Source: Siphonodentalium dalli
Taxonomy: Eukaryota; Mollusca; Scaphopoda; Gadilida; Siphonodentaliidae
Direction: 5' to 3'
DNA length: 64,000 bases
Assembly: GCA_032622095.1 (NCBI GenBank)
Contig: CP136065.1
Coordinates: 58,647,949-58,711,948 of the forward strand
Part shown: positions 58,701-64,000 of the stretch, piece by piece
How the letters are laid out: each line of letters starts with the position of its first letter
Position numbering within the stretch: the stretch's first letter is position 1
Notes under the pieces: generated by a model
Told to the model about the DNA's origin: nothing
Database searches by the model: none
What the model saw: the letters and a program-made list of their open reading frames with translations, nothing else
Translations under genes and position numbers: made by a program

Positions 58701-61700
58701 TACACCAGCCGGTTCAGCAAGCCGGTCTGAACCGGTGGGCTTGTAAATTTCTGAGAAGGATCCAGGGATGTTTTTCTACCTGCTACAGGTTTGGGCGCTC
58801 AAACTCTGGAGACCCTGGGGATAGTAATTATTAAAGTGGTTCTCCATTATTTCAACAAATTTTTCTAAGAGAAGAATAATTCAACAACTAAACATGAAAA
58901 TCGGTTGAGATAGTCTACTAGTATGATATAGAGCCTTTATTTGCACCATCTCTGGATCCTTCCCAGGTAGTATTTCTCGGTCGGATCTCTTCTCGGGCAG
59001 GAACAGTTCACGCTCCCCCGATTATGCCGCGGCATTAAATCAATTAGTGGGGAAGCGACCGGTGGCGATGCAGGGGTACTTGGGACCCCCAGGACATTTG
59101 GTCCCACACCGGCGCAAGCGGTTCTGTGTGCTGAAGTTGCCAAAATCGCGTGCGAACGTAACGACACCGGCTGGGCGGCCTACGGCGACTTCGGCATAGG
59201 GCAGTGGCCCTATCCATGAGGTAGCAAGCCCGGTCCCCTTGGTCACGATCTATATAAAGACACGGCCTTGCCTGCCTCTCAGCCGTCTTGGGGTTTCTGC
59301 TGCAATGGCCTCTACCCATCGTTCTGCTTGGACAGGACATTCAGCTTGGTCGGGACCACCTGCATTTGGGGGGGGGCTCACCCCGGTCCTATGGCTCCAC
59401 CTCCTTCCGGTTATCAGAAGAAACCAGTTTTGGCTAATGGCTATGGGATTCTTCATTTCGACACTGGACTCCAAAATTGGAACTCAGTTTATCAGCCTTA
59501 AAATTCCATGGGAGGTATTTACTCCTCGATTGAGCCATCGCCGGAATGGGCCTCCCTCTAGTGTTTTGTCGTCCATTATTGCAGGTCGTTCCGACGCTAG
59601 GGCAGAGAGCGACATGCTATCCTTACACCCCAAGGCGTCTGAGGCTTTCGATGACGACCCGTCTGCGCACAATACGTCAGACTGTGGGTCTTTTCCATCG
59701 TCACAGTCTGGCATCGGTAAGGCAGAAGCTGCGGATCGTGATTTCCTATCCACGGATTATCTCATCTATATGCTTCTTCCTACTGAACTATGTACTCTCA
59801 AGCTCGCCTGGCTCGCCCTGCGCACTCGTACCACCGTCTTCAAAATGCATCGAGAACACGATCTATCTTACCTGTGATATACATTTCATAGGTAAGTGAC
59901 ACGACCCGCGACTGACACACTGGTCAATAGACTTCACACATGAATGAAGCACATTTACATGGAAAGCATTTCTCTTGTCACGTGCCACAACGACCCTGCC
60001 AATGGCCTGGCCGACAGAGTACATCTCATGGCTCTTCATACTACTATTACCAATATCAATTTGATTATCTGGCACATGGTAATAAAATTAACAGGGCACT
60101 GCACGCCTATAGACAATAGACAATAACGCGGGCAAAGACGTTTGCACTGTCCATCTCAGCTTTCTAGGAAGCTCATTGACTAGCGTTATAGACCTTTCTT
60201 TGCAGGCAGGGGACCACCCAGTCCGAGTGGATCCCAACCCCATGGCACCCGATCATACGGGCCTGAAACCATGCTGCCAACTCTGCGCGCTTCGGTATAT
60301 GCCGGAATTGTCCTATCAACATTCGACAATAAAAACAGGCAAAGACGTTTGCGCTGTCCAGCTCAGCTTTCGAGGAAGCTCTTTGACTAGCCATCAAACC
60401 TTTTCTTGCAGGCAGGGACCAACCCATATGAGGGGATCCCAACCACATGGCACCAGCCGCCCAATCATAAGGGCCTGAGATCATGCTGACAACTCTGCTC
60501 GCTTCGGTCTATGCTGGATTTGTCCTATTTTCCTTAAACATGCCTTCAACAGGACCACTTAGGTCGGGGGAGCTCCTCTCCATCATGGCTCTTAAAATTC
60601 AATAAGTAACAACATTATAAAGGGATGTGTGTCCTTTACTAGGAGGATAAAAATTTTCATTTGTTTCCTTAATCAGCGAGCCTTTTTGGAGGGGGTCTTC
60701 CCCTAGTTTGCTGCATGCCTCACACTAACATATCACACACCTAGGTCGTTCTGCTGCATGTTTGGGGGGGAAAGTGACATGATGTTCTGGGCAGAGGCTC
60801 CGAACTGAATATTCCGCATGGTGACAATTTACCCGTGGTTATCATCTGATTACATTGTACATCATTTGAACTGATTTCAGTTGTCAAAGAGCCAAAGGGC
60901 CTTCTGCAATGATCTCATTGTGACTTATAGATCCCCTTGATATATAATTTTTATATCATTTTTATATATTTATATCAGTCCTTCCCAGGAGACGGGAGTG
61001 ATTGCTCTCGAACCCGTATGCACTCGTAATTTTCAATTCACGTGTGCTAAAATTCGCACCCGTCCTTCACAAAATACTAATGGAGACTGTAATTGTTGGT
61101 TCAATATTGAACTATTTTAAGGTTTATTTAGATGCTTTACCATCTCAGTGCAACTATGGCATATTAAAGTGTAACTAGACATAGGTCTATTCCACAATGA
61201 CTTTTGGTTTGAGCAAAAACCAAACTTACATGTACAATTATGGTATCGTATGGGTGCCATATTACGCCCGTCTTCTGCATTACGGGAGCAAATAAATGCT
61301 CTCGGTGTGTTTTCCTCATGGGAAGGACTGTTTATATACTCGTAAGATTTGTATCACAGGATTTCTGTCGGATATCCTGTGATGCATAGGTACCTCAGAG
61401 AGGGCTCCCTCTGTTCAGATGGCTTGACTCCATTATCGTTGTACAACCTGTTTGGCCTAATGGGTTCTCAACTCAATCCCTGTGCCACAAATTTGGCATC
61501 AGGTTCTCTGGCTTTTTCTTTGGCGAATAGCAGTTAGTTAACTTAGGTTGTCTCGCCATCGATGGAGTGGGCCTCCGTCTGCAGGTCGTTCTGTGTTCTG
61601 TCGCTAAGGCGGAGAGTGAGTTAGTCTCCTTCCTTCATGATCCTGCATCATGGGACCTTGACGGGTGGGACCTTAGAACAGACAGCTGAAGAAGACGACA

Positions 61701-63337
61701 CAGAGAGGAACGAAGAGTTTCTTCTAACGTTATACTTGCTCGGTTCGCTCGCAACTATGCATTGGATGGCACCTCATGGGATGTTTGTTTCAAAACAAGG
61801 GGGGCGGTACACATTTGAGCAATATAGCACTCTAACTATATGAGTTATTTCACGTAAATAATCCTAACAGATTCATTAAAGTGTTCATATATGGTACAAT
61901 CTGTTTTAGAAGAGTACCTTTACTCAAAATTTGGCTATTAACTTTATTGCTCGTGCCTCCTCCTGGGCTTGCATTCTAATCCATATAGTTCAGTGTGAGG
62001 GCTTCCTTTGGCGGAATTATGATATTTTTAAAAATATAATATATATTTCCTTAAAGAAAGCCTGAACACTGAACTATCATAGGGCCCTCTCATGGCGGTG
62101 CCATTCCCAACCCCGCGACTCGCCAATCTTCTGATTGAGTTGAAAATAAACTGGCTAATTCAATCTGTACAGTGAATTATATTGGGACTGCGCATGCGTG
62201 ACTGATACCGAGGCAAGCCACTGACCATTAGTTACCGTAGGCGACCAAAAAGTTAACCCTTTTCTGCTATGGTTTACAAACGCAGGACATCTATCCATAT
62301 AGTTCAGTGTTCAGGCTTTCTTTAAGGAAATATATATTATATTTTTAAAAATATCATATCTGATCACTCTGAACTTTGATGGGTGGGTTCCTCGACTTGA
62401 AACAAATATTTATTACCCCCAAAGCCAAAGAAATAGTAATTTAGGTGCGTCTGATCGGATTGAGTACCTTTAACTTAGCAGTTATATGAACCTTACACAT
62501 GGCTGGTCGATACAAATTATGGAGAGCGTTTTTGGCTGTGTATATCTTGCATATAACCATGTGTAAAATACACAAGTTACTCTCAAGGCCTTGTAATTGC
62601 AATGGCCTAACAATAGTGATGGGTGGGGATTTAGGCTGAAATTAATAATAGTTGCAACTTCACTCGTGATCAAATTTGTTTTGAATTTAGATTCTTCATT
62701 GGCTTGTGACAATAAATGGTGATCAATTTAACATGATAAAATCCTCTCTTATTTCTCCGTGACATATCTTATCCTGATGTTAATGGTAAGTTTATCTACC
62801 CCCTTTTCAACTACTACCTGCACTCCCTTTCCCTTTCTCTTTCCTATCCCTTCATCTATAAACTTTATTATTCGGACCATACAGAACCAAACCCGTCTGC
62901 TATACCCCAATGGTATCTATTGGGGTAACATTTATTTACTGAGGATAGGACTTAACAAAAGCCCCCAAGCTTGTTGCCCAATCCTCGTTTGAACACTTTA
63001 AGAGTATATGTTATGTATTTATTGTTTGTAATTATGTTCTGTTTAGTTCAAATAAAATATTGTTTAAACCAACTTCACTCTTATGTCTTAATGCCAAATA
63101 ATAGTGATCGTTGGCAATTTTCTCCAAAATTAATAATCATGCTGTCACTGTTATTAGGCAGCTGGGAGTACTAGAAGCTGGCCGCTAACATTTTTTCTAC
63201 TAAATCCTGAATTCCATTGTGTGTTGCAGATATCATTGAGAATATTGGTGTTGTTGATATTGACGTTGAGCATCCATTAGACGACCCGCTTCATGATGAT
63301 GATCCATTAGCAGATTTACTGGACAAGCCACCACCAG
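40933..63337 (+). CDS. WBP11: WBP11, WW domain-binding protein 11, 5' part (9 coding exons, continues past window)
   Basis: WBP11 (NpwBP/SNP70) is a nuclear splicing-associated protein that binds WW domains, such as that of PQBP1, through proline-rich motifs, and also binds protein phosphatase 1 (known for the family). Exons: 40933-40996, 42467-42498, 43453-43546, 48307-48404, 49317-49404, 53410-53481, 54029-54134, 56610-56725, 63230-63337. All boundaries are GT-AG, phases agree, and the total is 778 nt or 259 residues plus one base. Diagnostic blocks are MGRRSINTTKSGKYMNPTDQ, RKEARKRELKKNKKQRM, LNEKVLKDKRKKLKETFQRV, QIPLPDVP, PKGILKHSSAY and KRKPPGPPPGTPP, followed by an acidic region. The human protein is 641 aa, so the proline-rich C-terminal half lies beyond the right edge. 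Introns 3 (4.8 kb) and 8 (6.5 kb) are long because of nested insertions. Confidence 0.95.
41554..41766. mobile_element. Near-perfect 213-bp foldback, WBP11 intron 1
   Basis: CAGTAATGCCCTAAATAATC runs to a centre at AAGCTCTCAGTGAGAGCTT, and the sequence then returns as its complement ending GGGCATTACTG. TA on both sides suggests a mariner-type target. Siblings at 43670 and 5195. Confidence 0.88.
42467..42498 (+). CDS. WBP11: WBP11 exon 2 (residues 22-32)
   Basis: A 32-nt microexon with acceptor TTTTTCAG and donor GTAAGT. It completes the split Arg codon and encodes KEARKRELKK, identical to the vertebrate protein. Confidence 0.94.
43453..43546 (+). CDS. WBP11: WBP11 exon 3 (residues 33-64)
   Basis: The acceptor is TTTACTCAG and the donor GTGAGT. 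Encodes NKKQRMAVRQAVLKGKDPTK and LLTEMEVIDKM, matching human NKKQRMMVRAAVLKMKDPKQ. Ends in phase 1. Confidence 0.95.
43670..43822. mobile_element. 153-bp foldback, sibling of 41554 copy, WBP11 intron 3
   Basis: CAGTAATGCTCTAAGTAATC and the complement, centred near TATGGCTTGTTGGACTAAAT. Flanked by TA. It starts 124 bp after exon 3. Confidence 0.87.
45965..45979. repeat. Poly-C run (15 bases) inside nested element
   Basis: Fifteen consecutive C after GGCTG. Probably length-variable. Confidence 0.9.
46130..46565. mobile_element. hAT-like miniature element, third nesting level
   Basis: The ends read TAGGGCTGTAACAATGCGG at the left and TGGGGCTGCAACGATTCAT at the right on the opposite strand. The flanks CTTGTAGT and TTTGTAGT form a 7-of-8 target duplication. 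No coding capacity. Confidence 0.75.
48307..48404 (+). CDS. WBP11: WBP11 exon 4 (residues 64-96)
   Basis: The acceptor is CAAAACAG and the donor GTGAGT. Encodes PKLNEKVLKDKRKKLKETFQ then RVLRLY, essentially the vertebrate sequence. The outer hAT-like insertion ends only 31 bases upstream of this exon. Confidence 0.96.
48524..48946. mobile_element. Family A element in WBP11 intron 4
   Basis: The left end CCTGAAAATATGGTGCCGG and the right end CCATATTTTGAAGCCTG are inverted. Two hairpins (48553-48641 and 48836-48928) flank a core containing TTAAGTTCCCAGATGGTGAA. The target duplication is not clear. It begins 120 bp after exon 4. Confidence 0.8.
49317..49404 (+). CDS. WBP11: WBP11 exon 5 (residues 97-126)
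   Basis: The acceptor is CTTGCAG and the donor GTGAGT. Encodes DRENPEYAVELKKAQKEYDQ and KRTKLQVYF, matching human KENPDIYKELRKLEVEYEQKR. A family B element begins 36 bases after the exon. Confidence 0.94.
49441..49592. mobile_element. Family B element 36 bp downstream of WBP11 exon 5
   Basis: TTAA at 49437-49440 and 49593-49596. The ends are CCCTTTCATGATGGGAGCC and CTCCAGTCACGGAAGGG. A single eroded hairpin with ATTCTCATATATATGCGAAG. Confidence 0.84.
49861..50267. mobile_element. Family A element in WBP11 intron 5
   Basis: A perfect duplication ATTGGAGT lies at 49853-49860 and 50268-50275. The ends are CAAGTCTGAGTTATTGTGC and inverted CAAGTCTGAGTTTAGTGTA. The left hairpin has lost one arm (an internal deletion near 49895), so only the right hairpin (50145-50240) is intact. 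Confidence 0.88.
50465..50640. repeat. SINE-like or LINE-tail repeat in WBP11 intron 5
   Basis: A short TAA-rich tract, then GCATTTGTAAAGCGCCTTAT, GAGGACCAAAGTGCTC and CCTGGTGAGCC. The word TAAAGCGCCTTA followed by AAAGTGCT is common in dispersed animal repeats. No A/B box was identified with confidence. Confidence 0.5.
50872..51037. mobile_element. Family A left half, truncated
   Basis: GAGAATATTGTGCCAGACAT leads into a hairpin at 50900-50990, and then the start of the core (CTTATGCCTCATCTTCTCTGG) breaks off at ATGAACTAG, where an unrelated GTTTACCC/GGTAAAC repeat begins. Confidence 0.75.
51865..51960. mobile_element. Family B fragment (WBP11 intron 5)
   Basis: GGTGGTGCAGCATTACAGAT, CCAGTGAATTCTCATATATA and GAGCCACCCATAAATTC, then similarity ends. 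Confidence 0.65.
52098..52375. mobile_element. Family A right half, truncated
   Basis: Starts within the core (TAGTTTAGTTGCTCTATATC) and includes the right hairpin 52258-52348 and the end CACCATATTCTTAGGCCTG. The left hairpin is missing. Confidence 0.75.
52670..53195. repeat. GC-rich element: CTGT microsatellite plus three 122-bp units (WBP11 intron 5)
   Basis: A CTGT tract (52677-52712) leads to GATCGGGACGAAACTTGG, then about three units of 122 bp sharing GCGCATGCGCAGACGAGATC, TCGGAAACGGGTGGAGCTAT and ATCTTGCCCCGG. It ends with paired GCCCGGACAAC words. Frames in the units stay open on both strands only because the units are GC-rich and similar. Confidence 0.88.
53410..53481 (+). CDS. WBP11: WBP11 exon 6 (residues 126-150)
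   Basis: The acceptor is TGTTTTAG and the donor GTAAAT. Encodes EQVKNAERVQLDQIPLPDVP and VDST, matching human FDAVKNAQHVEVESIPLPDMP. Confidence 0.93.
53643..53779. mobile_element. Family B fragment (WBP11 intron 6)
   Basis: Begins inside the first hairpin (GGCTCCCACAGGGAGCCTG), has the core GGTCAAGGTAAATATTGTTA, part of the second hairpin, and the end CAGTCATGGAAGGGCTAA. Confidence 0.75.
54029..54134 (+). CDS. WBP11: WBP11 exon 7 (residues 150-185)
   Basis: The acceptor is CTTTGCAG and the donor GTATGT. Encodes APALIPLPNEIPLPSDLSAL then QLPKGILKHSSAYDP, parallel to human IQDIPLPGAQPPSILKKTSAYGP. Ends in phase 2. Confidence 0.92.
54187..54595. mobile_element. Family A element 53 bp downstream of WBP11 exon 7
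   Basis: The ends are CAGCCTCAAAATATGGTGCC and inverted CAGCCTCAAAATATGGTGAT. The flanks GATCTATA and GATCATTA match 6 of 8. Both hairpins are eroded by deletions; the core is typical. Confidence 0.82.
54872..55436. mobile_element. hAT-like miniature element with perfect 8-bp duplication (WBP11 intron 7)
   Basis: A perfect target duplication GCTAGTAG lies at 54864-54871 and 55437-55444. The ends are TAGGGCCCTGCAAAT and, inverted, TAGGGTCCTGCGAATC. It is 565 bp, AT-rich and non-coding, with interior CGAATCGAATC-type repeats near both ends. Confidence 0.88.
56076..56455. mobile_element. Family B hairpin module inside CCCTTTACCCAACA ends (WBP11 intron 7)
   Basis: TTAA at 56072-56075 and 56456-56459. 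The ends are CCCTTTACCCAACAAACCGG and inverted CCCTTTACCCAACAGAACGG. The interior hairpins at 56225-56296 and 56360-56431 have the GTCGACCATAGGTCGCC loop also found at 6.1-6.5 kb. It is near-identical to that copy in the hairpins but not in the ends. Confidence 0.85.
56610..56725 (+). CDS. WBP11: WBP11 exon 8 (residues 185-224)
   Basis: The acceptor is GTTTTCAG and the donor GTATCA. Encodes LPKRKPPGPPPGTPPLLSDS and EDEEYDPAK. The KPPGPPPG run matches the first proline-rich WW-binding stretch of vertebrate WBP11. Confidence 0.94.
57530..58231. repeat. Direct duplication of a ~344-bp unit
   Basis: CCATTTCAAGGCCTTACGAG starts both copies (57530 and 57874). Shared words include AAAATGCCACGTGATTCTC, AATTTCGTGGGAATT, CATCGCTACTGACGCTATCT and CTTGGTTTATCAATGTCA. 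Divergence is noticeable, so the duplication is not recent. Confidence 0.88.
58360..58650. repeat. Cluster of CCGCGG-centred palindromes
   Basis: TGACCGCGGTGATACCGG, AATACCGCGGTGATTT, GGTGCCGCGGTGTTGG and GATACCGCGGTATAGTACC lie within 290 bp, a strong local enrichment of (T)ACCGCGGT words in AT-rich DNA. Possibly subterminal sites of a lost transposon. Confidence 0.75.
58935..59876 (+). pseudogene. GC-rich ORF-like remnant, unrecognised
   Basis: Coding-like text in shifting frames: LNQLVGKRPVAMQGYLGPPG around 59040, GAHPGPMAPPPSGYQKKPVL around 59370, and an acidic segment ESDMLSLHPKASEAFDDDPS around 59610. A diverged second copy of the ATGGGCCTCC...GCAGGTCGTTC region lies at 61565-61640. 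It is Pro/Gly- then Asp/Ser-rich, like the gag-type ORF of some DIRS retroelements, but no tyrosine recombinase or reverse transcriptase is present and I cannot confirm this. Unlikely to be a live gene. Confidence 0.4.
59880..61930. other. Interior of the 4.9-kb insertion without recognised genes
   Basis: Apart from the 207-bp duplication and the diverged copy of the gag-like text near 61565-61640, I see no feature. An inverted pair CAGTCCTTCCCA occurs near 60978 and 61320. Confidence 0.5.
60126..60540. repeat. Direct duplication of a ~207-bp unit
   Basis: GGCAAAGACGTTTGC begins both copies (about 60131 and 60339). Shared words are TCAGCTTTC, GAGTGGATCCCAACC/GAGGGGATCCCAACC, GGGCCTGA and TCGCTTCGGTCTATGC-like text. 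ORFs across it on both strands are not conserved protein. Confidence 0.85.
62036..62345. mobile_element. 310-bp inverted-repeat element adjoining the 4.9-kb insertion
   Basis: The ends AATATATATTTCCTTAAAGA then AAGCCTGAACACTGAACTAT are inverted at 62283-62345. Its right inner half (62130-62320, for example TGACTGATACCGAGGCAAGC) is the near-exact inverse of the left inner part of the neighbouring insertion (57112-57280), so the two elements share end sequence and sit end to end. Confidence 0.75.
63230..63337 (+). CDS. WBP11: WBP11 exon 9 (residues 224-260)
   Basis: The acceptor is GTTGCAG and the donor GTTAGT. Encodes acidic DIIENIGVVDIDVEHPLDDP and LHDDDPLADLLDKPPP. No direct vertebrate counterpart is obvious, but phase (G|AT) and splice signals fit and an acidic region is expected here. 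The next exon is outside the window. Confidence 0.82.
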
Positions 63338-63356
63338 GTTAGTTATTTTATGTACC

Positions 63357-63585
63357 ACCCAGGAATGAGAATATCGTGCCGGACATTCCCAGAATGAGGT
63401 CCCCTGAGGATGAAGTTGGTGATGCTACCTTGTACAGCGGGCTAGAATTATTAGATTAGCACTCTGTGGACCTCATTCTGCTTACGCCTCATCTTCTCTG
63501 GAAAGTATTTTTATTATCAAATTAACAAATATTTTAGTTTCTTTAGAAACTTATTTAGAAAGTTTCTTTTTCTTTTTAGCTCAAC
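63357..63585. mobile_element. Family A left half, interrupted by satellite element, next to WBP11 exon 9
   Basis: GAGAATATCGTGCCGGACAT starts about 25 bp after the exon 9 donor. One hairpin (63390-63480) and part of the core follow; at 63586 the sequence switches abruptly to the AGCTCAACTTTAC end of a family C satellite element. Confidence 0.78.
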
Positions 63586-64000
63586 TTTACTTTGTAAAGT
63601 TTGAGCTATTGCCATGGCTTTGTCGTCCGTCGTCCGTGTGTACGTGTGTACGTAAGGCGTCAACAATGCAGGCTACAGGTCGTACCTTTGGTCGGATCAT
63701 TATGAAGTTTGTCATAGCTGTTGACATCAACATTTAGACCAGAATGATTAATTTTGGGGTCATTCGGAAAACAAACATGGCCACCAGTGGCCATCTTTGA
63801 TTTCAAATTTCAATCCATTAGCACGGGCTACAGGCCGTACTGTTCGTCTGATCATCATGAAATTTGTCATGGATGTTAATATTGACATGTAGATGGGAAC
63901 GAGTAATTTTGGGGTCATTTGGCCCAAAAACATGGCCGCCAGCAGCCATCTTGGATTTTACTCTTTGTATGACTAAATTCTTTAGCACGGGCTACAGGTC
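63586..64000. mobile_element. Family C satellite element, opposite orientation, cut by window edge
   Basis: Starts AGCTCAACTTTACTTTGTAA, then CCATGGCTTTGTCGTCCGTC and GCGTCAACAATGCAGGCTAC, the reverse of the right end at 12.3-12.4 kb. Two inverted-orientation units follow, and the array continues past 64000. It interrupts a family A copy in WBP11 intron 9. Confidence 0.85.

Larger units (their letters stand above)
57086..62025. mobile_element. 4.9-kb insertion with TTCCGCCAAAGGAAGCCCTC inverted ends, WBP11 intron 8
   Basis: TTCCGCCAAAGGAAGCCCTC followed by ACACTGAACTATATGGAT at 57090-57130 recurs inverted at about 61987-62022. The interior is more GC-rich than the surrounding introns, contains two internal duplications (57530-58231 and 60126-60540) and ORF-like but broken coding text (58935-59876). 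No transposase or reverse transcriptase was recognised. Confidence 0.7.

Noticed and set aside
59239-59877. 212-residue plus-strand ORF as a new host gene
   Set aside because: It lies inside an inverted-repeat insertion, shifts frame relative to neighbouring coding-like text, and has a diverged broken copy 2 kb away; kept only as an unrecognised remnant.

Overview
The window is eukaryotic nuclear DNA, AT-rich, with two intron-rich protein genes embedded in a dense mosaic of transposon-derived repeats. All introns used here have GT-AG boundaries. The repeats (satellite-carrying inverted-repeat elements, 8-bp-duplication and TTAA-flanked miniature elements, a LINE reverse transcriptase tail) fit an invertebrate animal. 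My best guess is a marine lophotrochozoan such as a mollusc; this is inference and no search was run.

The two genes are divergent (head to head), with about 270 bp between their start codons. On the minus strand, 40660 down to 4251, is a complete EXOC7 (Exo70, exocyst subunit) gene. I could assemble 22 coding exons whose phases all agree, giving 2094 nt and a 697-residue protein. On the plus strand from 40933 is WBP11 (WW domain-binding protein 11, a spliceosome-associated protein). Nine coding exons encode the first 259 residues, and the gene runs off the right edge. The two proteins act in different processes (exocytic vesicle tethering and pre-mRNA splicing), so the shared promoter region probably reflects housekeeping co-expression.

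Layout. 1-4250: intergenic repeats downstream of EXOC7. 4251-40660: EXOC7 introns, holding a 160-bp satellite element (10.2-12.4 kb), a 33-bp minisatellite (14.9-15.6 kb), a TA-flanked inverted-repeat element (17.85-19.13 kb), several arrays of 165-190-bp units, a dimeric foldback element (27.1-28.2 kb), a broken ORF interrupted by a miniature element (34.3-35.3 kb), a 1.3-kb inverted-repeat element (37.4-38.7 kb), an element with a 9-bp target duplication (39.1-39.7 kb) and a LINE 3' end (39.7-40.5 kb). 40933-64000: WBP11 introns, holding a three-level nest of elements (43.9-48.3 kb), more foldback copies, a 122-bp GC-rich tandem repeat (52.8-53.2 kb), a miniature element with a perfect 8-bp duplication (54.9-55.4 kb), a 4.9-kb inverted-repeat-bounded GC-rich insertion (57.1-62.0 kb), and a second satellite element at the right edge.

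The most unusual structure is a shared design in two miniature-element families. In each, the terminal inverted repeat itself contains an imperfect hairpin, so a full copy is hairpin-core-hairpin. Family A makes 8-bp target duplications. Family B is flanked by TTAA, and its hairpin module also appears inside elements with unrelated outer ends. Many of these insertions lie within tens of bases of coding-exon splice sites. No tRNA, rRNA, CRISPR array or prokaryotic feature was seen.
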